Assembly: GCF_009901565.1 (NCBI RefSeq)
Contig: NZ_WXEW01000007.1
Coordinates: 124,001-188,000, forward strand
DNA from: Herbidospora solisilvae
GTDB taxonomy: Bacteria; Actinomycetota; Actinomycetes; Streptosporangiales; Streptosporangiaceae
Reading direction: 5' to 3'
DNA length: 64,000 bases
The translations under genes and the position numbers were made by a program. Below the pieces are notes generated by a model, which was not told the origin of the DNA, did no database searches, and saw only the letters and a list, made by a program, of their open reading frames with translations. Position 1 is the first letter of the stretch; each line of letters opens with the position of its first letter. This document shows positions 60,359 through 64,000 of this stretch, piece by piece.

Positions 60359-62788
60359 ATGACCACTGAGATCTCCCACTCGATCGCCGTCGAGGGCAAC
60401 CTCCCCCTGGAACCCAACGCGTTCGTGGGACGCGAGCCCGACGTCGAGGAACTCCTGCAACTGATGACCGCCACCCGGGTCGTCACCCTCTGCGGCGTGG
60501 GCGGGATCGGGAAGAGCCGCCTCGGGCTGCGGGTCGCCGCCGAGCTCGCGCGTGACCTGCCCGACGGCGCGTGGCTGGTGGAGTTCCCCGAGGGCACCCG
60601 GCCCAAGGAGACCGTCCGCCGCATCGCGTCGGTGCTGGGCGTGGAGGGCGAGCCGGGGCGCGACCTCGGCCTGGCGGTCGCCGAGGTGTTCGCGGGGCGC
60701 AAGGCGGTCATCGTGCTCGACAACTGCGAGACGGTGGTCGAGGAGTGCGCGCAGCTCACCCGGCGGCTGGCCGAGCACTGCCCCGAGGTGCGGGTGCTGG
60801 CCACCAGCCGCGAGCCGCTGCGGGTGCCGGGCGAGACCGTCTGGCGGGTGCCGCCGCTCGCGCTGCCGCCCGACCACAACGCGGGCGCGGCCGTCGTCGG
60901 CGGCTACGAGGCGGTCCAGCTGTTCCAGGACCGTGCGGCCTCGGCCCGGCCCGGGTTCACGCTGACCGACGACAACGCGCCCGACGTGTCGCGGTTGTGC
61001 CACGCGCTCGACGGCATGCCGCTGGCGCTCGAACTGGCCGCCGGGATGACCCGGGTGTTGTCGATCCCGCAGATCGTGGCCCGGCTCGGCGACCGGTTCC
61101 GGCTGCTGTCGGCCGGCGACCGCACCGCGCCGCCCCGGCAGCGCACCCTGCGCGCCACCGTCGACTGGAGCTACGACCTGCTGACCGAGCCCGAGCGGGT
61201 GCTGCTGCGCCGGGCCACGGTGTTCCGCTCCGGCTGGACGCTCCCCATGGCCGAACTCGTCTGCGCGGGCGGCCCGGTCGAGGCGCCCGACGTCCTGGGC
61301 CACCTGACCGCCCTGGTCGACAAGTCCCTGGTCGTGGTCGACGGCGAACTCGCCGGCGAGGCCCGCTACCGGCTGCTCGACACCATCCGCCAGTACGCCG
61401 CCGAACAACTCGACGGCCCCGACGAGGCGGCGACCCGGCGGCGGCACCGCGACTTCTTCGTCGCGTTCGCCCGCGACTGGGAGATCGCGGTCGACGCGGG
61501 GTCGTGGCCGGCGGTGCACCGGCGTACCGAACGGCTGGAGCGGCTGCAGAGCGACCTGCGGGCGGCGGTCGAGTGGTCGGTCACCATGGGCGACGCGGCG
61601 CCGATGCTTCAGGCGCTGCTCGGACTGCGGTGGATGCTGCTCGGCAGCGGCCGGTTCCAGGCCGAGCTGACCCGGTGGGTCGACCGGCTGCTGGAGCTCG
61701 CGCTGCCCGACGTCGACCCGGCCACCCACGGCCGGGCGCTGGCGTTCACCGCCAACCTGCTGTCGAACACGGCCGACTTCGCCGCGGCCCGCGAGCGGGG
61801 CCGGCGGGCCCTCGACCTGTGCCGGCAGGCCGGCGACCGGCTCGGCGAGGGGCAGGCGCTGCTCGTGCTCGCCATCAGCGACGGGTCGCAACCCGCCGAG
61901 AACCGGCTGGAGGAGTCCATCGCGATCGCCCGCGCCATCGGCGAACGGGTGCTGGAGGCCGAGGGCCACGGCACCCGCGCGTTCCTCTCGCTGGCGCAGG
62001 GGCGGCTGCGCGAGGCGCAGCGGTCGGCCGAACGACTCGTGGCGCTGGCCACCGAGCTCGACAACCACCTGGCGCTGGTCATCGGCCTGTCGGGGCTGGG
62101 CCAGACCGCCCGCCGCCGCGGCGACCTGCAGGCCGCCCGCCACCATTTCACCCGGGCGCTGCGCATCGTGCGCACCTTCGACGCCCGCCAGTGGCTCATC
62201 TCCTGCCTGGCCGGGCTGGGGTCGGTGGCGCTCGACGCGGGCGACCTGCCCGAGGCCCGCCGCCGCCTGGGCGAGGCGCTGCGGCTCGGCCGCGACGCCG
62301 GGTTGCGCATGCAGTCGGCCCGCCGCCTGGAGACCTTCGCCGCGCTCCACCTCAGGCAGGGCGACCCGCGCCGCGCCGTGCTGCTGGCCGCCGCCTCCGC
62401 CGGGCTGCGCACCGGACGGCCGGGGGCCCGCGTCGAGAACGTGCTGACGCCCGCCCGTGACGCCCTGGGCGAACCCGTCGTGGCGGCGTTGTGGGCCGAA
62501 GGGCTCGCGCTGCCGTTCGACACGGCCGTCACGCTCGCGCTGGAGGAGTCGGCGGGCAGCCCGCCGCCCGTCGTCGCGCCGGTCGCGGTCGTGCCGCAGA
62601 GCACGCTGACCGCCCGCGAGCGCGAGATCGCCGAGCTGGTCGCCCGGGGGCTCAGCAACCGGGCCATCGCCGACGAGCTCGTCATCAGCCAGGCGACCGT
62701 GGCGCGTCACGTCGCCAACATCCTGGCAAAACTCGGTTTCACCTCGCGCACCCAGGTCGCCACCTGGGTCGTCGAGCACGGTGTGTAG
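60359..62788 (+). CDS. STAND-type LuxR family transcriptional regulator
   Basis: An 809-residue regulator. The N-terminal P-loop is GVGGIGKS at 46-53, with LDNCETVVEE (Walker B) and a winged-helix region, giving an NB-ARC/AP-ATPase STAND switch. A central TPR-like helical domain follows. The C-terminal 65 residues are a LuxR helix-turn-helix (LTAREREIAELVARGLSNRAIADELVISQATVARHVANIL in pieces). Such proteins activate secondary metabolism or stress genes. It is divergent from the ABC transporter. A GACGCC palindrome begins at its stop codon. Confidence 0.92.
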   Translation: MTTEISHSIAVEGNLPLEPNAFVGREPDVEELLQLMTATRVVTLCGVGGIGKSRLGLRVAAELARDLPDGAWLVEFPEGTRPKETVRRIASVLGVEGEPGRDLGLAVAEVFAGRKAVIVLDNCETVVEECAQLTRRLAEHCPEVRVLATSREPLRVPGETVWRVPPLALPPDHNAGAAVVGGYEAVQLFQDRAASARPGFTLTDDNAPDVSRLCHALDGMPLALELAAGMTRVLSIPQIVARLGDRFRLLSAGDRTAPPRQRTLRATVDWSYDLLTEPERVLLRRATVFRSGWTLPMAELVCAGGPVEAPDVLGHLTALVDKSLVVVDGELAGEARYRLLDTIRQYAAEQLDGPDEAATRRRHRDFFVAFARDWEIAVDAGSWPAVHRRTERLERLQSDLRAAVEWSVTMGDAAPMLQALLGLRWMLLGSGRFQAELTRWVDRLLELALPDVDPATHGRALAFTANLLSNTADFAAARERGRRALDLCRQAGDRLGEGQALLVLAISDGSQPAENRLEESIAIARAIGERVLEAEGHGTRAFLSLAQGRLREAQRSAERLVALATELDNHLALVIGLSGLGQTARRRGDLQAARHHFTRALRIVRTFDARQWLISCLAGLGSVALDAGDLPEARRRLGEALRLGRDAGLRMQSARRLETFAALHLRQGDPRRAVLLAAASAGLRTGRPGARVENVLTPARDALGEPVVAALWAEGLALPFDTAVTLALEESAGSPPPVVAPVAVVPQSTLTAREREIAELVARGLSNRAIADELVISQATVARHVANILAKLGFTSRTQVATWVVEHGV

Positions 62789-62811
62789 ACGCCGCGCGGC
62801 GTCTCTTCTAC
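62781..62811 (+). terminator. Terminator over the LuxR stop codon
   Basis: GTGTAGA (62781-62787) pairs with TCTACAC (62805-62811) and encloses the palindrome GACGCCGCGCGGCGTC (62786-62801), giving a two-part stem that covers the stop codon. The T-rich TCTTCT follows the inner hairpin. Confidence 0.5.
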
Positions 62812-63143
62812 ACATGCACCTGCGCACATTCGCCGATGTGAGGGCCACCCCCGCCGACCTACGGTGAGTCCGTGGTCCGGTGCGGCGACTCCGTGGCCGT
62901 CACCAGGCCCGCGAGGGCGGATGCCTTCTGAAGCCGGACGTCAGGGGGGGCATCTGGAAACGGCCGCGTGTCCGTCACGCCGGTCGAGGTCACCTCGGAG
63001 GGGTGGAGACCGAGACCGGGGGCACGTGGCCCGCGGGCCCGGGTCGCGCAGGACCCGGGCCCGTCCACGCGCATGCGGTTACACACCCTGCTACACACAT
63101 ATGCGGATTCCCGCCAGAGAACCTGACCCGTACGGTCACGGAC
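62789..63143. other. 355-nt gap between the LuxR and acyl-enzyme-like genes
   Basis: No gene with a clear start and family match was seen; an open frame across it lacks codon structure and its first part is Arg/Gly-rich. A 12-bp perfect stem with a six-base loop (CGGGCCCGGGTC / GACCCGGGCCCG) lies at 63034-63063, possibly a terminator or attenuator. TACGGT (63131-63136), 7 nt before the next ATG, is a likely -10. Confidence 0.5.
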
Positions 63144-63863
63144 ATGGAGTCAGGGGTCACCGGCGCGGTGTTCGGACGATCCGCGCTGTGGGCCGACCGG
63201 CCGGCGCTGATCGATTTCGGCGAAGGCCGGGCCGTCAGCCACGGGACACTCGCCGCGACGGTGAGGAGGGCTGCCACGGGGCTGGTCAGGAGGGGGACCC
63301 GCCCCGGGCAGACCGCCGCCGTCTGCACCGACGGCGTGAGCGGGCATCTGACCGCCGTCTTCGCGGTCGTCGCGGCCGGTGGGGTGGCGCTGCCGCTGGG
63401 CGTGCCCGACCCGGCCGAACTGCTCGCCCACGACGTGCGGCTGATGTTCACCGGCGAGAGGCTGGCCGCCGAGGCGGTCGCGGCGGCGGAGGCGTCGCGG
63501 GTGCGGCAGGTCGTCTCGTTCGGCGGCGGGCCCGGCGCGACCGAGTTCGAGGTGCTGCTCGGGCTCGACCCGCTGCCGCTGCCGGTCGCCGCCGCGCGCA
63601 GCCCGGCGGTCGTCGCGGAGGAGGGCGAGCTCAGCCACGACGGCTTCACCGAGGCGATGGCGCTGCTCGACGGGCACGTCAGCCTCGACGAACACGACGT
63701 CGTGCTGGTCGACTGGCCGCCGTCGGGCTCGGCCGACCTGGCGGTGCTCGGCGGTCTGGCGTTCGCCAAGGGGGCGGTGCTCGTCACGGGCGGCGGACGG
63801 GAGCTGGGGGTGACGGTGGCGGCCGTCGTGGAGTGCGGGAAACGAGGGCTGCGCCGTATATAG
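63144..63863 (+). CDS. AMP-binding (acyl-CoA synthetase-like) N-terminal fragment protein
   Basis: A 239-residue protein that looks like only the first half of an ANL-family acyl-activating enzyme: RSALWADRPALIDFGEGRAVSHGTLAATVRRAATGLV, then TRPGQTAAVCTDGVSGHLTAVFAVVAAGGVALPLG and a few following strands. The essential ATP loop (TSGTTG-PKG) and the C-terminal domain are absent. Its stop at 63863 is followed by a short gap and an unrelated lipoprotein, so it is either a truncated remnant or a stand-alone domain with a non-enzymatic role. It probably starts leaderless at ATG 63144. Confidence 0.6.
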   Translation: MESGVTGAVFGRSALWADRPALIDFGEGRAVSHGTLAATVRRAATGLVRRGTRPGQTAAVCTDGVSGHLTAVFAVVAAGGVALPLGVPDPAELLAHDVRLMFTGERLAAEAVAAAEASRVRQVVSFGGGPGATEFEVLLGLDPLPLPVAAARSPAVVAEEGELSHDGFTEAMALLDGHVSLDEHDVVLVDWPPSGSADLAVLGGLAFAKGAVLVTGGGRELGVTVAAVVECGKRGLRRI

Positions 63864-63935
63864 AACCGTTGCTTGACGGGGCGGCTCCGGTGGTGGGTTG
63901 ATGGGCTGCCATTTCACACCCGGAGGTCGGCCGCG

Positions 63936-64000
63936 ATGAGGCGACGATGGACCGCGGTCGCCGCGGCGCTGCTCGTTCTGGTGACGTCGTGTTCGGGCGA
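63936..64000 (+). CDS. Lipoprotein, 5' end only
   Basis: Twenty-one codons before the window edge encode MRRRWTAVAAALLVLVTSCSG: a basic start, hydrophobic core and lipobox (LVTSC, Cys19). It is the start of a lipid-anchored exported protein. A GGAGG about 10 nt upstream supports the ATG at 63936. The rest lies outside this window. Confidence 0.8.
   Translation, partial: MRRRWTAVAAALLVLVTSCSG

Noticed and set aside
62880-63143. N-terminal extension of the AMP-binding-like protein from an upstream ATG
   Set aside because: The extension is Arg/Gly/Pro-rich, contains a strong hairpin and lacks family similarity; the start at 63144 fits a -10 box.

Overview
The window is about 64 kb of very GC-rich DNA with dense coding, many GTG starts and many short-leader or leaderless genes, all typical of a filamentous actinomycete. 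Gene order (ndgR/leuCD, hup, cofC, plsC, gpsA, ddl, DUF3515, thiL, thiD, rpmB, DAK2, recG, rsmD, coaD, DUF177, rpmF, rnc, mutM, acyP, smc, ftsY) follows the conserved chromosomal core seen in Streptomyces. Details such as the Cds1-like enzyme, the SigR-like factor and the DUF4240 remnant suggest a member of Streptosporangiales (Nonomuraea/Streptosporangium type). That placement is inference; no rRNA gene is present to confirm it.

Layout. 1-5.7 kb: ABM monooxygenase (cut by the window edge), FAH-family hydrolase overlapping gltX, a small secreted protein, an M3 oligopeptidase, then a tRNA-Gln/tRNA-Glu/tRNA-Glu cluster. 5.7-9.7 kb: a redoxin with an unusual CxC motif under a palindromic leaderless promoter, a PaaI-type thioesterase, a large acidic protein and the IclR regulator NdgR. 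9.7-12.4 kb: leuC, leuD, a small overlapping ORF and the HU gene. 12.4-15 kb: an inserted resistance-type cassette, a TetR regulator with a cold-shock-like tail facing a DHA2 efflux pump across four tandem operators. 15-39.4 kb: the conserved core (coenzyme F420, phospholipid, cell wall precursor, thiamine, ribosome, CoA, DNA repair and chromosome segregation/SRP genes), interrupted between smc and ftsY by an epoxide hydrolase and a decayed DUF4240 gene.

39.4-64 kb is less conserved: DUF6461-like protein, Cds1-type PLP enzyme, a SigR-like sigma factor with no adjacent anti-sigma gene, YciI protein, a membrane-anchored SMI1/KNR4 protein, a MEDS/HATPase anti-sigma-like regulator next to an orphan small protein, a secreted polysaccharide deacetylase, DUF2461, a Cu/Zn SOD-like protein, TypA, an alpha/beta hydrolase, aldehyde dehydrogenase, a secreted coiled-coil protein, WD40/GH1 pair with a divergent TetR, MerR with a textbook operator, a class B PBP, an ABC exporter, a STAND/LuxR regulator, a truncated acyl-activating-enzyme-like protein and the start of a lipoprotein.

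The points most worth a second look are: thiL apparently starting at AUC; a cystathionine-synthase-family enzyme whose PLP lysine is threonine; the TetR/cold-shock-like fusion with a four-site operator array; the CxC redoxin; a 96-bp higher-order repeat inside a membrane protein; an 18-bp near-perfect hairpin before rnc; and repeated leaderless promoter architecture. No CRISPR array, insertion sequence, rRNA or prophage was seen, and I found no convincing new multi-gene system.
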